64,000 nucleotides of DNA from Sclerodactyla briareus (GCA_026419785.1 JAODTK010000389.1:372001-436000), one strand, 5' to 3'. Positions 1-52,581 are shown, numbered from the stretch's first letter. The notes: a model not told the origin generated them from the sequence alone. Translations and numbers: made by a program.

Positions 1-645
1 TGAACAGTAAAAATCGACATCCGCTGTAGTTTATTCCTAGTCTACAACCCGCAAATCAAGAAGTACCAAACGATTAGAGATACTATATCTCTCGATCTAT
101 ATCTTTGTATCTCTAACAGTAAATAAGCAGCTGGGTAAACTATTGCGTTGGTGCAATCGAAGTAAATTGCAATGCGTAACATAACAAAAGATTGGCAGTG
201 CGTGCGGTGTGTACTTCCACGGAACGCAATACAAACCACGCGTGCAAACGGGAGGGTTTATGCGCGTGTGAACTGGGTTCTCAATGCAACGAGCGACGCG
301 TGTCGTTTCAATCGTGTGTATTCCGTTTGAGCAGTACGCCCTCTGAAGAGCGCCTATACTGAAAGCGGATCTGGCGTGTAAACAATAAACTTCCAAGGCT
401 CACGCAACCTGACTTCGCGTTCAAAAAGTCATGCGTTGATTACAAGGCAGGAAATTCGAAAGCAAGTATTCGATTGTTGTGGTTACTCTGACCAGCTGAC
501 TGTTATTGCAGAAATACTAGTCCGCTAGTTGATTGGGATTAACCAATCAAATTCCTGTATTTGCACTACACGGAGGCTTGGGGTTGTGAATTCTGATAAA
601 AAGCTCGATCATTATCTACATCAGCCAGGGGCACAGGGACGGGCA

Positions 646-660
646 CCCCCCCCCCCCCCC
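646..660 (+). repeat. Poly(C) run, 15 bases
   Basis: A pure C15 run whose partner in the second tandem copy, at 4116-4127, has 12. A second C-run at 4267-4279 is present only in copy 2. Confidence 0.95.
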
Positions 661-1205
661 GACAAACCTCTGTCTGCAAGCGGTGGTCTCCTAACTACAT
701 GACGGTAGCACCGTAGCAGAGTCCGATCAGATGTGGCTTCGTCACAGCCTCTCCCTACTCTCGGAGAACATCATCACAGGAGTGATCGATGCATATTGGA
801 CATCATGAAGACAGTCACCTCGCTTCGATCTTGCAGGGACTTGGTTTTTTACTTGCGGAGGCGGCCATTCCAAGCAACCAAGATTACGGGCCAGAACATT
901 ACTTGAGAGGACAGTCTCTATTTGAGTTTCTAGTCAGGCAGCAGTAGGCAGGAATTGCTTTGCTTCTGTCTGAAACTCCAGTGCTGTCTCTCATATGCAT
1001 TTCTTGAACTTCAATGTTCACTCTTTTTCAGCGCGAGAACCCGATATAACCTTGTTAACAGATAGGTGAAGGGTCCCTCATCATCAACATCGACCTGCAT
1101 GAAGTGGTCGGCTAGGCGGAATTCTTCCAGTGTCTTGTCCAACAAGCTACGGTTAAATTAAAGCCGGAGTATTATTGTTGGACTTTATTGGCGAAATAGG
1201 TTGTA

Positions 1206-1519
1206 TACCGCTACAGAAAATCGCTCATAACTCGAAAACGGAAGGGATTTCGCTGAGCGGACTAAAAAAACCTGAGAATAAGGGATGTCTTACATCGGCT
1301 TACACTTCAAGAAAATTCGGTCGTAGCCGGCTAGTATACTATACTTTTTCGAGGAAAACTGGTACCATTGGGCGTGCTCAGCCGGGATACGACTGATTTT
1401 CTCGAAAGTGGTTACCGATGGAAAGAGTATCCTTTAATTAGGTTTAGGCATCCGCTTTTACCATCGAAAAAGTAGAAAATCCCTTCAGTTTTGAGTATGA
1501 GCGATTTTCTGTAGCGGTA
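1206..1519. mobile_element. Foldback inverted-repeat element, copy 1
   Basis: The left arm starts TACCGCTACAGAAAATCGCT. The right arm ends with its near-complement, AGCGATTTTCTGTAGCGGTA. Similarity continues inwards through CTCGAAAACGG and AAGAAAATTCGGTCG to a short loop near 1340-1375, so nearly the whole element folds on itself. No coding capacity. This is the form of a foldback or MITE-type DNA element. Confidence 0.82.
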
Positions 1520-2639
1520 CACCATTTCTGACAGTGAAGTTTTGGAGCTGGAGCTGGCAGCGAATATCTACTATTGATGGTGTTGTAATGTGCTTAAATA
1601 CAGAAGCTGTGTTGAAATCGTCGGCCCCGCGCATTTAGACCCCCCTCCAAATTCAAATGAAAACCAAATCTAATTCGACAGTTTCATACAGTGAAAAACA
1701 ACCTAGGTATCAATGTAATGGGTTTCGAAGTATGACTCAAATAATCTTGCAACGGCTGTAGCCTGCATCACAAGCTGGTCTTACCAGCACTTCAAATACC
1801 GACGTTAAATCCAAGCATCAGAAACGTTTCTCCTGAAATTAACAAACCACAAATAAACCTGTGCCTGGAATTGAAAAAATCGATAATATGTTGATATTTC
1901 AAAAAATTTGCGAATCCATCAGCGTCCAATGAGAAAAATTGCAACCACCACAATACTATTATGTACGGTGCACAGGGCGGGGCAGGGCCCATTGATAGTA
2001 AGATTTATGAGGACAGGCTGGCCTGTTGTTGTAAATCCTTTGCGTTGCGGCGGGGATGGCGGATGTGGCTGGCGACGGCTCCAATTGTGTTTACATCGCT
2101 AGGCGTGGAAAAAAAAGCGGGGGAAGGAAACGCAAAACGAATTCTGGATGGCATCCCGAAGGACCTACATGTGTCCCCCACCCCCGTATCAATTTTGTCA
2201 AAAATCTGGGATATAGGACTCCTATTCTGCATAGTCTCTACAGACTATTTAAAATGGGTTAATATCTGTTTGCATTTTGTTCAGGAGTGGGTTAGGCATC
2301 TATACCCCTGGGTCAATTACTCACGGATTGCCCTCATCCGGAAGCTAACCACGTGCGGAAATGCAGAGATTGGCTCTGTGGCGAGTTTTGAGGTTACGCG
2401 GATATGATTTCGACTATTGATGAGTTAGAGAGACCCCATTTGGCTGGCCCAATAAGTGTGGGACTGTGGATTCAGGAAGTGTTGTGGCAAGTATTAGTGG
2501 GGGATCCTTCTTCTACACAGAGAAGAAAAAAAAAAACCGACTCTGGAATCCGGGCCGACAGTAAGAAAGAATGTGAAGGTGGTCCTTCAGAAGATGAGGA
2601 TGGATGCACCTTGGAATGGGAGTATACCGCTGTTACGTG

Positions 2640-3012
2640 ATTAGATGAAGATCATACTCGGTTCATGTGTTCACTATGTTTGACTACATTTGCTCCCATT
2701 ATTTTAAGGTCAGGTGAGGGTTCAACAAAGGTCAACGTTGGAAACTTGGGGTTGGAAAAAAGTGAAATTAAGTTGATAAGCGAAATAGGTGTAGTTTTTT
2801 TATCCAAGGTGAAGGGACCCATATTGGTGATCAGGATAGTCATTTTCTGGTGGAAGGGGAGGAACTAGGGGGAAATTGTCAGGGACGTGTATATGTTGCC
2901 CATAATGGAGCTTGTACACTTTCCATTGTGTCTTGTGTCTGGCCATAGGTTGGCAGGAAGAAATGAGTCAAGTAATCCTGAGCATTTTGGACTTTCTGGT
3001 TTTTTATTGTTT
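2640..3012 (+). repeat. Dispersed repeat, tail part of the 'AGGAATCTATGCAGTCATG' family
   Basis: Text such as GATGAAGATCATACTCGGTT and TTGTGTCTGGCCATAGGTTG recurs at 6045-6400 (tandem partner), about 45240-45830 and, in weaker form, near 15480. It is a fragment of the large dispersed family described at 45131. Confidence 0.6.
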
Positions 3013-3231
3013 CATTTGTTGAGCGCCCTTGATACTTCGGTTGTTGGCGCTATTATAAGCACCAGAGTTTTCATCATTTAACGTGAAACATTGGCAGCCA
3101 TCTCAAAAGGGGAAGAGGAGAGGAGGAGGGGAGGGGGGCAGTTCATGGCTAATTACTGTCTCCTACCTGTTGCTACCCATGCCCCTCAAATAATATTAGG
3201 AGAATTCAGAGTCATGGAAGATAAGATTAGA

Positions 3232-6200
3232 AAAAATGCAATTACAAAACACTTATTATTTAACACAAGAAATTGAAAAGCCACAGTAGCGAATGTGATT
3301 GCATAATGCAATAATATTAACGATTGTAGTCACTTGAAATTGCTACGTTTAAGGGAAAACGCAACTGGGAGATTTACGGGAGAAGAAAACAGTCGAGACT
3401 CTGAGTTTAGGTAAACAAACGGAAAAGGCGCAGCCGAGTTCGTTATTAGCTTCATCAGCGGCGAGACTGTTTATGAACCAGTAAAAACGACCTGCTTAGT
3501 GTCCTATTCTACAAACCGCAAACAGAATTATCCAAAACGATAGAGATATCTATATATCTAGATCTATATCTTGTATCTCTAAAACATAAATAAGCAGCTA
3601 GGGTAACTATGCGTTGGTTCAATCGAAAGTAATTGCATTGCGTACCATACACAAAGTTGGCAGTGCAGTGGGCTGGGTGACTTCACGGAGACGCAATACA
3701 AACCACGCGTGCCAACCGGAGGTTCTCGCGTGTGCACATGGCGTTCTCCAATGCAACGAGCGACGCGTCGGTGCACTCGTTTGTATTCCGTGAGGCAGTA
3801 CGCCCTCTGAAAAGCGCGTATAACTGAAAGCCGGATCTGAGCGTGTAACCATAAACTTCCAAAGGCTCCGCAACCTTACATTCGCGTCAAAAGTACTGCG
3901 TTTACTTAAAACTCAGCAAATCGAGCAAGTATTGATTGTGTGTATTACTTGAAACAGCTGACGGTGATTGCAGAAATAATAGTCCGGTACACGTCAGAAG
4001 TGGGATTAACAATCAGAATCCTGTATTTGCAATAACGTATGGCTTGGGATTGTAGAATTAGTATAAAAAGCTCGATCATTATCTACATCGGCCAAGGGGG
4101 CACAGGGACCGGGAACCCCCCCCCCCCAACACCTCTGTCTGCAAGCGGTTGTCTCCTAATTCCTCCATGACGGTAGCACAGTAGCAGAGTGCCGATCAGA
4201 TGTGTTCGTCACAAGCCTCTCATACTATAGGTTGAGACACATCACAGGAGTGACGATCTCTTGGCCACCCCCCCCCCCATCATGAAGAACTGTCAGCACT
4301 CGCTGAGTTTGCAGTGGACTGTGTTTTTTACTTGAGGCTGCCATTCCAAGCAACCAAGAATTACGGCGCCAGAACATACTTGAGAGGACATTTCTCTATG
4401 AGTTTATAGTCATGGATAGCAGTAGCAGGAATGCCTGATTCTGTCTTGAAACTCCAGTGTGCTTCTCACTTATGCATTCTTGAACTTCATATGGTTTCAC
4501 CCTTCTTTCAGCTAGAAACCGATATCAACCTTGTTAGCAAATAGGTGAAGGTCCTCATCATCAACATTGACCTGCATGAAGTGGTAGGCTAGGCTGAATT
4601 CTCAGTGTTCTTGTCCAAAAAGATACGGTAAATCGGATTATATGTGGACTTTATTGGCAGAAATAGTGTACCGCTACAGAAAATCGCTCATAACTCGAAA
4701 ACGGAAGGGATTCGCTGAGCGGACTCATAAACCTGAGAAGGGATGCTCTTTCCATCGGTACCCACTGTCAAGAAAACTCGGTCGAGCCCGGGAGTATACA
4801 TATTTTCGAGGAATGGTACCATGTGGCATGGCTCAGCCGGGATACGACTGATTTTCTCGAAAGTGGTACCGATGGGGGAAAGTGGAAAGAGCATCCTTAA
4901 GTAGGTTAGGAAATCCGCTTACCATCGAAAAAGTCGAAAATCCTTTTTCCTTTTCGAGTTATGAGCGATTTTATGTAGCGGTCACCATTTTGCCAGAGTA
5001 AGTTTTGGAGCTGGCAGCGAATTAACTAGTATTGTTTTGGAATGGCTACAATTACGAAGCTGTGTGACATCGCCGGCCCGCGCATTGAGACACCCCTCCC
5101 AACAAACATGAAAACCAATCTAATTCGACAGTTTAATACAGTGAAAAAAAACATAGTGTCTCGTGTAATTGGTTTCGAAGTATATACTAAATAATTGGCA
5201 AGTGCTGTAGCCTGCATCACAGGCTTGGTTACCAGCTACTTAAAATACCTACGTTAAATCCAAGCCATCAGAAAAGTTCTCCTGAAAATTAACCAACCAC
5301 AAATAACCCGTGACTGGAATTGAAAAATAGATATGTTGATATCTTCAACTGCTAAGCCATCCAGCGTCCCAATGAGAAAACTTGCACACAAATACCTATT
5401 AGTACGGTGCACAGGGCGGTGAGGCGCCAATGATAGTCAAATTTCTGCTGACAGGCTGAATGTAAATCCTTTCGCGTGGCGAAGGTTGTGACGGTCCGGT
5501 GGCGACGGCCTCCAATGTGTTTACATCGGGGCGCTGAAAAGCGGGGAAACGCTAAAACAAATTTGGAGGCCCCTAAGGCCTACATGTTCCACCACCCCCC
5601 TTATCAATTTGGTCAAAAATCTTGGATATAGGACTCCTATTCTGCATAGTCTCACAGGACTATTAAATGGGTTAATATTGTTTGCATTTGTTCAGTAGTG
5701 GAGTTACGTCACTCTTATACCCACTGGTCAATTACTCCACTGATTGCCCTCATACCGACAGCATAACCACGTGCGGACCATGGAGAGATTGCTCTGTGGC
5801 GGTTTAGTTACAGCGGATATGATTTCTTAAATATTTTGATGAGTAGAGGACCCCATTTGGCTTGCCCAATAGTGACTTTGGGATTTCAGGAAGATGTTTG
5901 GCAGTTATGGGGTGGATCCTTCCTTCTAAACCAGAAAAAGGACTCGGGACATCCGGGCCGACAGTTAACAAGAATGTGAAGGTGTCCTTCAGAGTGCGGA
6001 GGGCTGCCACCTGTATGGGGATCACCCTCTGTACGTGATCGATGAAGCTCATACTCGGTTCATGTGGTCACTATGTTGCTAACATTTGCTCCCAGTATTT
6101 TAAGGTAGGTGAGGGTCAAAACAACAGGTCAAAGTTGGAAAATTGTTGTGGGAAAAAATTGAAATTAAGTTGATTAAGCTGAAAAGTGTGGAGTTTTTAT

Positions 6201-6597
6201 CACCAGTGCAGGACCCTATTGGTTGATAGGATAGCATCATTTCTGGTGGAAAAAGGAACATTGTCGACGTTCATAATGTTGCCCTTGAATGAGCTTGTCA
6301 ATTTTCCATTTGTCTTGTGTCTGGCCATAGGTTGGCAGAAATGAGTCAACTAATCACTGAGCCTTTGGCTTTCGGTGTTATTGTTTCATTTTGGAGAGCG
6401 CCTTGATACTTCCCCGGTGATATGGCGCTATATAAGCACAGAGTTTCAATCATGTACGTGAAACATTGGCAGCCTCTCAAAGTGGAGAGGAGAGGAGGAG
6501 GGGAGGGGGGCAAGTTCATGGCATACTGTCTCCTACCTGTTGCTACCCATGCCCCTCAAAAATATTAGGAGTAATTCAGAGTCAGAGGAAGATTAGA
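3232..6597. repeat. Tandem duplication, copy 2 (full unit, about 3.4 kb)
   Basis: The full unit begins just after the last base shared by the two right ends (near 3231 and 6597), so 3232-3473 is the part of the unit whose partner lies left of the window. The copy spacing changes from about 3,473 at the left to about 3,367 at the right because of many small indels. I see no protein-coding exon in it. Confidence 0.88.
4668..4984. mobile_element. Foldback inverted-repeat element, copy 2
   Basis: Same element as at 1206-1519, duplicated with the 3.4 kb unit. The arms here are somewhat better matched: GGATGCTCTTTCCATCGGTA on the left pairs with TACCGATGGGG and GGAAAGAGCATCC on the right. Confidence 0.82.
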
Positions 6598-6892
6598 GAT
6601 GCCATCATGCTTGACACCCTCTGTGAGATCCCCTATCTGTAAGATACTTTCTTGGCTAGATTTCTGGCCATAATCAGGCATCACTTCAGGTAAAAGAATG
6701 GAAGGAAGATGGCAAAAGGCCTCAAGAATATTTTGGGATGCAGATTTATGGTACTCAGTATGGATAGTTGAGGCCGGCCTCCAATGAGAGAAGCCCCCTC
6801 TCTCCCTTTCGCAAAAATGGATGAGAAGCGAGTTTTTCTCACTTTCCTACTATAGGAATGACATTCCTATCCCATTCTTCAGTCAGCGGCGT
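6598..6892. other. Unique sequence between tandem duplication and first exon
   Basis: About 300 bases with no gene and no repeat that I recognise. It ends in the polypyrimidine tract and acceptor of the exon at 6893, so it is probably intron. Confidence 0.5.
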
Positions 6893-46604
<39,712 letters not shown>

Positions 46605-46760
46605 CTCGACTGCCAGGCCCAGAATGCCAGCATCAATACGCTCCTCTATCTCCATCCTGTCCCTACTGACCATCAGGCCGGCGTCAATCGGCACCTGCCC
46701 CGGCCCGGCCCTTGGCCCGGCCCTCGTCCCGGCCCTCGGCCTCCCTGACTAGGTTTAAAT
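46605..46760 (+). repeat. 3' untranslated region start with CCCGGCCCT repeats
   Basis: After the stop codon, 46696-46741 consists of repeated CCCGGCCCT-like words (CGGCCCGGCCCTTGGCCCGG, then CCCTCGTCCCGGCC). It is the most GC-rich patch in the window. I could not assign a polyadenylation signal with confidence. Confidence 0.75.
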
Positions 46761-48127
46761 TATCGACTGTTCAAGCCAGCCACCGTACTGTCAGGCCTGA
46801 CACTAACACACAGTTGTGGTGGTTGGTCACACATTGAACCACTGAAGGCTCCGCAGTCAAAGAGAAGAAATTGATGAGAAAGAAAATTCAAATCCGTTTA
46901 CCTCTGTGGGTTGGAGTTGTAATGAAGGCATGGGTTATTTCCTCAAAGTAAAATCAACTTTGAAAGCTGATGCTGTCTGTGGGTGCTGCGGGCTGAAGTA
47001 AAATGGAAGAGCAATTGAAGTTGGGTTTTCCATACTATTTTGCATTCTCTCTCGCACTCGATCCTCTAGTGGTTTTCTTTGTGTTGCTTATGGCAGGTTT
47101 GGCCGACCAGTAGTGGGTCAACTGCATTTAGAACTACATGATGTATTGCACGGATCCTTATTCGGTACAAATGTACACTTATTTCAGGAATATTTGAATT
47201 GAAAACAACCCGTCAGAAAAGTGTCAGGCTGTCCTGCGGGAAAACTCTCTATAGATAGTTATTGGGTGTACAATACAATCAGCAATGTTCCTATTGCTGG
47301 GAGGTCACCACCCTTCTTATGCAGACCAAAGTTTTAAATGCTCAAGTTTTAAGAGGATGAAACAGGTCTTTCGTATGAATTATTTGGCATGCAGTCCAAT
47401 TTCTCAAAGATTTCAGGCTCATTAATTGACATATATCTGCAGTTGTTCATAATTTCACATGCATTGCAAGCTTTCTTGAATGAGCTTTCTTCACCCCTTC
47501 AAACTGCCCCCACCACCCACAGCCCAACATGCAGAGTAATCTGGACGGGCAAAGATTTGAGCCAAAAAATGTGAAGCTTGCTTGGCATTGCTTTTTGAAG
47601 TGGTTGTTGCAGGAATGACAAACATGAGTTGCATCATTTAGCAAACTGAAGTTTTGCAATTTTTGCAGTTTCCTTCAAGTGGCTGGAAACGGTTCAACAA
47701 AACCAGGAACTCAATGTTCGGTTCCCACCTCAATCAAATAGGAAACACTTCACATGCATTTGCTCAGGGATTTGTCAGTTTCACCTGAGAGTGTATTGAG
47801 CTGTAACCCATCGCCACCATCTCCTCTACCCCCCGCCTCAGGACTGGTAGCCCCCCACCTCCGGACTGGTGGTGATGCTCAGGGTCTGCTCTCCCCCTCC
47901 CAGCATATGTTTTCTTGCTGGCGCCATGTCAAAGGTCAAGAGACGTCCCGCAGTTGAGCATTTACAGTAATGCTCATAGTTTCTGGGTGCACTGTAGTGG
48001 TTACTGAAATAAGCATGTTTTGATTGTGGTAGTTTTGAATGCATTTGTGCCTGTCTGACCAGGATACCCTGAAAACTGGCCTCTCACACAGATCCCAATT
48101 TCGCCATAGCATGCTAATGCGGCAGCC
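46761..48127. other. Sequence after SEC14L gene
   Basis: Some of this may be 3' untranslated sequence. No gene or clear repeat recognised. Confidence 0.45.
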
Positions 48128-49075
48128 AGCTTGCAGCTAAGCTTAGACAGATACAAGCTTCACTGTAGACCAAGCTATTGTCGTTACAATTATTACTGTG
48201 CTCCTGGAGTGATAGCTGCAAGTCAGGCTGAGTTTGGTTGCAGCCAGTCATACACGCTGCAAGCTTTGTTGACAGGTGCAAGCTTGGCTGCTGCCAGACT
48301 GTCACCACTTCAAGCATGTTTGTACCGGACTAATACCACTACAAGCTTGGTTGCTGCCGGATTGATACCACTACTAGCTGGTTGCTGCCGGATTGATACC
48401 ACTGCAAGCTTGTTTGTGGCAGACTGAAACCATTGCAAGCTTGTTTGGGCTAGGCTGATACCACTACAAGCTTGGTTGCTATGGGCGGGGGGTTGATACC
48501 ACTGCAAGCTTGTTTGTGGCAGACTGACACCATTGCAAGCTTGTTTGTGGCAGACTGACACCACAGTAAGCTTGTTTGTTGCAGACTGACACCACAGTAA
48601 GCTTGTTTGTGGCGGACTGACACCATTGCAAGCTTGTTTGTGGCAGACTGACACCACAGTAAGCTTGTTTGTGCTAGGCTGATACAACCACAAGCTTAGT
48701 TGCTGCTAGCCTGACCCCACCACAAGTGTGTTTGTGGCAGAAGGACACCACAGTAAGCTTGTTTGTGGCAGACTGACAACACAGTAAGCTTGTTTGTGGC
48801 AGACTGACACCATTGCAAGCTTGTTTGTGGCAGACTGACACCACAGTAAGCTTGTTTGTTGCAGACTGACACCAAAGTAAGCTTGTTTGTTGCAGACTGA
48901 CACCACAGTAAGCTTGTTTGTGGCAGGACTGACAACACAGTAAGCTTGTTCGTGGCAGACTGACACCACAGTAAGCTTGTTCGTGGCAGACTGACACCAC
49001 AGTAAGCTTGTTTGTGGCAGACTGACAACACAGTAAGCTTGTTTGTGGCAGACTGACACCACAGTAAGCTTTCGA
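48128..49075. repeat. 31-bp minisatellite with a HindIII site in most units
   Basis: About 28-30 units. The typical unit starts AAGCTTGTTTGTGGCAGACT and continues GACACCACAGT, 31 bases in all. Units left of about 48500 are more divergent, while 48500-49070 is nearly regular. Because 31 is not a multiple of three, all three minus-strand frames stay open for 111-136 codons with a cyclic peptide, which is a by-product and not a gene. Confidence 0.97.
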
Positions 49076-49885
49076 AGTAGTCACTCTAATGTGGTGTTAA
49101 CTTGTTGACAGTCATGCTGCCAGCGTTAGCACCAGTGAAGTCAACACAGTCCTGTAGTGTAGCTTTCAAGTTTGGATGTCTTCAACTTCTCAGGAGCTCC
49201 AAGCCCTCCAGCTGTGGCCAGGGTTAACCATTGCAAGCTTTGATGTAGTAGTCAAGACTAATGCAAGCTTTGTTGGGCCCTACTGGAGTAGGCGTGGCTT
49301 GAAATGAAAAGGGTGCCCTTTGACATGGTGCCCGATATTTAGTAGGGGCTAAAAAAAAAGGAACCTGATAGTTGCGACTAATATATTACTATTCATTTAT
49401 TGTTTGACTGTCCAGAGCTTTAATTTGTGCTTGTAACATTTAAAGCAATAATATTGTGTGTGGTGGTGGGGTTGGGTGAGCTCTTTGTTATGTTATGTTC
49501 TTGATTGGGGGATTGCGGGAATACAAGTTGAGGCGGTAGCAGAATTTAAAAACCTGATACATAATTGTAGATAACACCCACCTTCCTCACCCCCCCCACA
49601 CAAAAAAAATGTGGGGAAAATGTAGCTGCCCCTCTCCCCAATGAACATTGCAATTCCTGAGCAGTTTTTTGGCGCTAACTTGGCATGCCTATTAATTGCT
49701 TTGAAATACAATGTCACTACTAACACATACCTAAAATATAAGTTATCATATGCCTGCATACTCCTACCTGGAGCATGCATAACGACATGTGCAATCTGAC
49801 ATGACAGATTAAAGGTTCTAAATTGACCAACACTACGTAACATACATACACCTACATAATTCTTGCATACCATAAACATATGCAT
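49076..49885. other. Flank between minisatellite and satellite
   Basis: A few isolated GCAAGCTTTG words continue to about 49275. After that nothing is recognised. The 130-codon minus-strand frame at 49493-49885 has no family match. Confidence 0.5.
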
Positions 49886-50765
49886 TTCACAGTGTTTTAC
49901 ATCTCAGAGGCCTACACTGCATAAAACAAGGCTTGGAATGTAGTGTCCTAAATATGGTCAGTACATCACACACTATGTGGAACATACATAACATTATATA
50001 AACCATGCCTTGCAGTATCTTACCTCTCAAAGGCTCACTGCCTAACACATAGCTTGTGTAGTGTCCTAACTATGGTCAGTACATCACACACACTATGTGG
50101 GAACATAGATAAAATACACATAAATCCATGCAGTGAAGTATCTACATCTCACAAGGCTAACTGGCATAGAACACATAGGCTTGTCGTGTAGTTGTCCTAA
50201 CTATGGTCAGACATGGACCAGACATGTGGGACATATATACAAAAAAAAAAAAATACACATAACATCCATGCATTGCAGTATATTACATCTCAAGACCTAA
50301 TGCATAACACATAGGCATGGCATGGAGTGGTCATAATTGTGGTAACTACCACCAACATATGTGGGAAACATACTATACATAGAATCCATGATTGCAGTAT
50401 TTTACATCTCAAGGGCCTACGTATAAGCAAGGCTTGTCATGTGGTGTACCGAAATATAGTATACATCACAAAATATGTGAACATTAACATACATACACAA
50501 TACATAGCATCCATGCATTGCAGTATCTTACATCTCAGAGGCCCTACTGTCATAAAACACAATAGGCTTGTCATGTAGTGGGTCCTACATATCACTGCAT
50601 GAGACATACATAACATATACAGCATCCATTCATTGCAGTATCTTAACTCTCAGAGGCCTACTGCACAACACATAGGCTTGTCATTTAGTGGCCACAATCC
50701 GGCAGTAGACATACATAAATAACATATACATACCATTCATGCTTCGCAGTGTCGCATACACACAC
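49886..50765. repeat. Satellite of about 120-bp units, 7 copies
   Basis: Units restart near 49899, 50021, 50144, 50286, 50404, 50530 and 50645 with ACATCTCAGAGGCCTACTGC or a close variant. Each continues with AACACATAGGCTTGTCATGT and ends ATGCATTGCAGTATCTT. Unit lengths vary from 115 to 142 through small indels. Confidence 0.93.
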
Positions 50766-52549
50766 ATACATGATACCTGACTTATTTGCATGTAAGTATC
50801 GTAGGGTTTTTACACATTGGAAGGCACCTACGAAATACACTTCCCAGAACTATTCGCCACCTAATATTGTTGGTGTTGTTTTTAGGTCCCACTGTTACCA
50901 TCAACATAATTTATGTCACCTGTTGTGGCAGTTCAGCCACCGAACACCGCTATCAATTTGATTTAGAAGGCGACCAATGGCTAGAAGTGTCCATTCCTAA
51001 CATCTCATTGCGCTGTTCGACACCTGTCAGTATGCCGTTGATATCCATATATTTGACGTGTCCGGGAGTATTTTCATTCATATTGATTCAATTCTGGAAT
51101 GTGAATTGCTTATTCCGGTCAGCTGCCCATGGCTTATTCTGCCTTAAACTGAAATCAGCAAAGGTTGTCATCAACGATTGTCCCGTGGTTCATCGACATG
51201 ATCACCCCCTAAAAAAAAAAAAACCATTCGTTGGTGACACTCCAGATGAACCACACTCAACCATTAGTTAGCCCCCGCATTCAAATAACATTATGTGGGT
51301 GGTCTTTCTGCCGTATAGTGCAATAATTTGTGTTCAATGTGAGGCAATGGCATAATAATGACGATCATAATTATCAGATTTTTTTTTAACGTAATCGTTG
51401 AAAGATTGGAGTTCCAACCATGCAGGTCCTGTTTATAAAGTCGCCGATTCTACAAGATTAGTAGAATTTGTGTTGACTCGCTGTGCATTCTGCCTAACTT
51501 AAATAGCAAATTTTGATTTTTCTTCATTAAAACCTAAGAAAAAAACATTTACATAACATTGTGTAAACCTTGGGCATTGTTAGTTTTTTTGTCCATGTTC
51601 ATGTGTTCCCTCCTAAGACGGTGTGGTTATTTGATTGTGTTCTGCACGGTTTTAGGTGATATATAATGTATTTTTGACACATTTTTTTACGCGTTATACA
51701 TTATTACATATCTATATATTCGTTAACATGTGTGATGTTCAACTTGGTTATAATTCAGGCTGCTTTGAGGTTAAATTGTTTGACACTGCTTCCGCTTCGA
51801 GTTGATTTCTTACTGAATCTGGCACAAACCATAGATACCGAAAAATTCACTGAGGATTGTATCCCCCCCCCCTCTCCACTTTAGTATTTGAGGGATGTGG
51901 GACAGCTCGAACGGGTGTTATTGGGCGCTAACTGTCAAATGGTTGTCAATGGTCCTAGGTGCAATTTGGTGTCGATACGTATACTGCCACAGTGACACAT
52001 CAGTATAAATTATTTCCAATATACCATTAGACAATTTTTTCGTTGTGGAGTCATGTAAACTTCACCGTCCATGGTTCGCTGGTGGATTCAGACAATATTG
52101 CCTCTTTAATTGCAACAATAATTGTATAATTCCAAGGTAATTATTGCTTGACTCATGAGATGGGCAGATCACTCAATTTCATATTCCATGGTAAAAATCA
52201 AAGAGGAAGAAGAGGAAAAAATATATTTGGCAGCAAAATTCCCCGACGAAGACATTGCTCGCTCACGCTCATCCGCATTGTAGTTTTCAATTAATTCGGA
52301 GAAGAAAAAACGTATGTTGCGTAGATATGTATATTAATTACATCAAACCCATTAGGCAAAAGAAATATGAGATGGTTTCCTTTGCTGAGAGTGAATGTTA
52401 TGACTAGAGTCCTTGGATGCCATGGTCATCTGTTGGGAGGGAACGTTTCTCATTATTGAAAAGGCTATTCAGGCAGGCCGACGCAGATTTTGTCTCGCCT
52501 TACCTTTGTTCAAGGAGAGGCCTAGTGGTCCACTTGTTGTGTTGTACGA
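50766..52549. other. Intergenic sequence
   Basis: A 161-codon open frame lies at 50786-51271, the longest in the window outside the minisatellite. It has no recognised domain and no clear codon bias, so I do not call it a gene. The rest is AT-rich with nothing recognised. Confidence 0.45.
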
Positions 52550-52581
52550 CTGTCTGTCTGTCTGTCGTCTGTCTGTCTGTC
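52550..52581 (+). repeat. (CTGT)n microsatellite
   Basis: Seven or more CTGT units interrupted once by CGT, in a repeat-rich stretch. Confidence 0.92.

Larger units (their letters stand above)
1..3231. repeat. Tandem duplication, copy 1 (left end cut by window)
   Basis: This segment aligns along its whole length with 3474-6597 in the same orientation. Shared landmarks include AAATAAGCAGCT at about 122 and 3590, a poly(C) run at 646 and 4116, the foldback at 1206 and 4668, and the purine-rich GGAGGGGAGGGGGGCA at about 3124 and 6497. Differences are mostly one- or two-base insertions and deletions. No gene is seen in either copy. Confidence 0.92.

Noticed and set aside
48310-49084. Overlapping minus-strand open frames of 111-136 codons with Cys/Gln/Ser-rich repeats
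   Set aside because: They are a by-product of the 31-base minisatellite, whose unit lacks stops in all minus frames. There is no start context or family match.
50786-51271. 161-codon open frame
   Set aside because: No recognised domain, no splice signals fitting a gene and no exon-like codon bias. It lies in AT-rich intergenic DNA.
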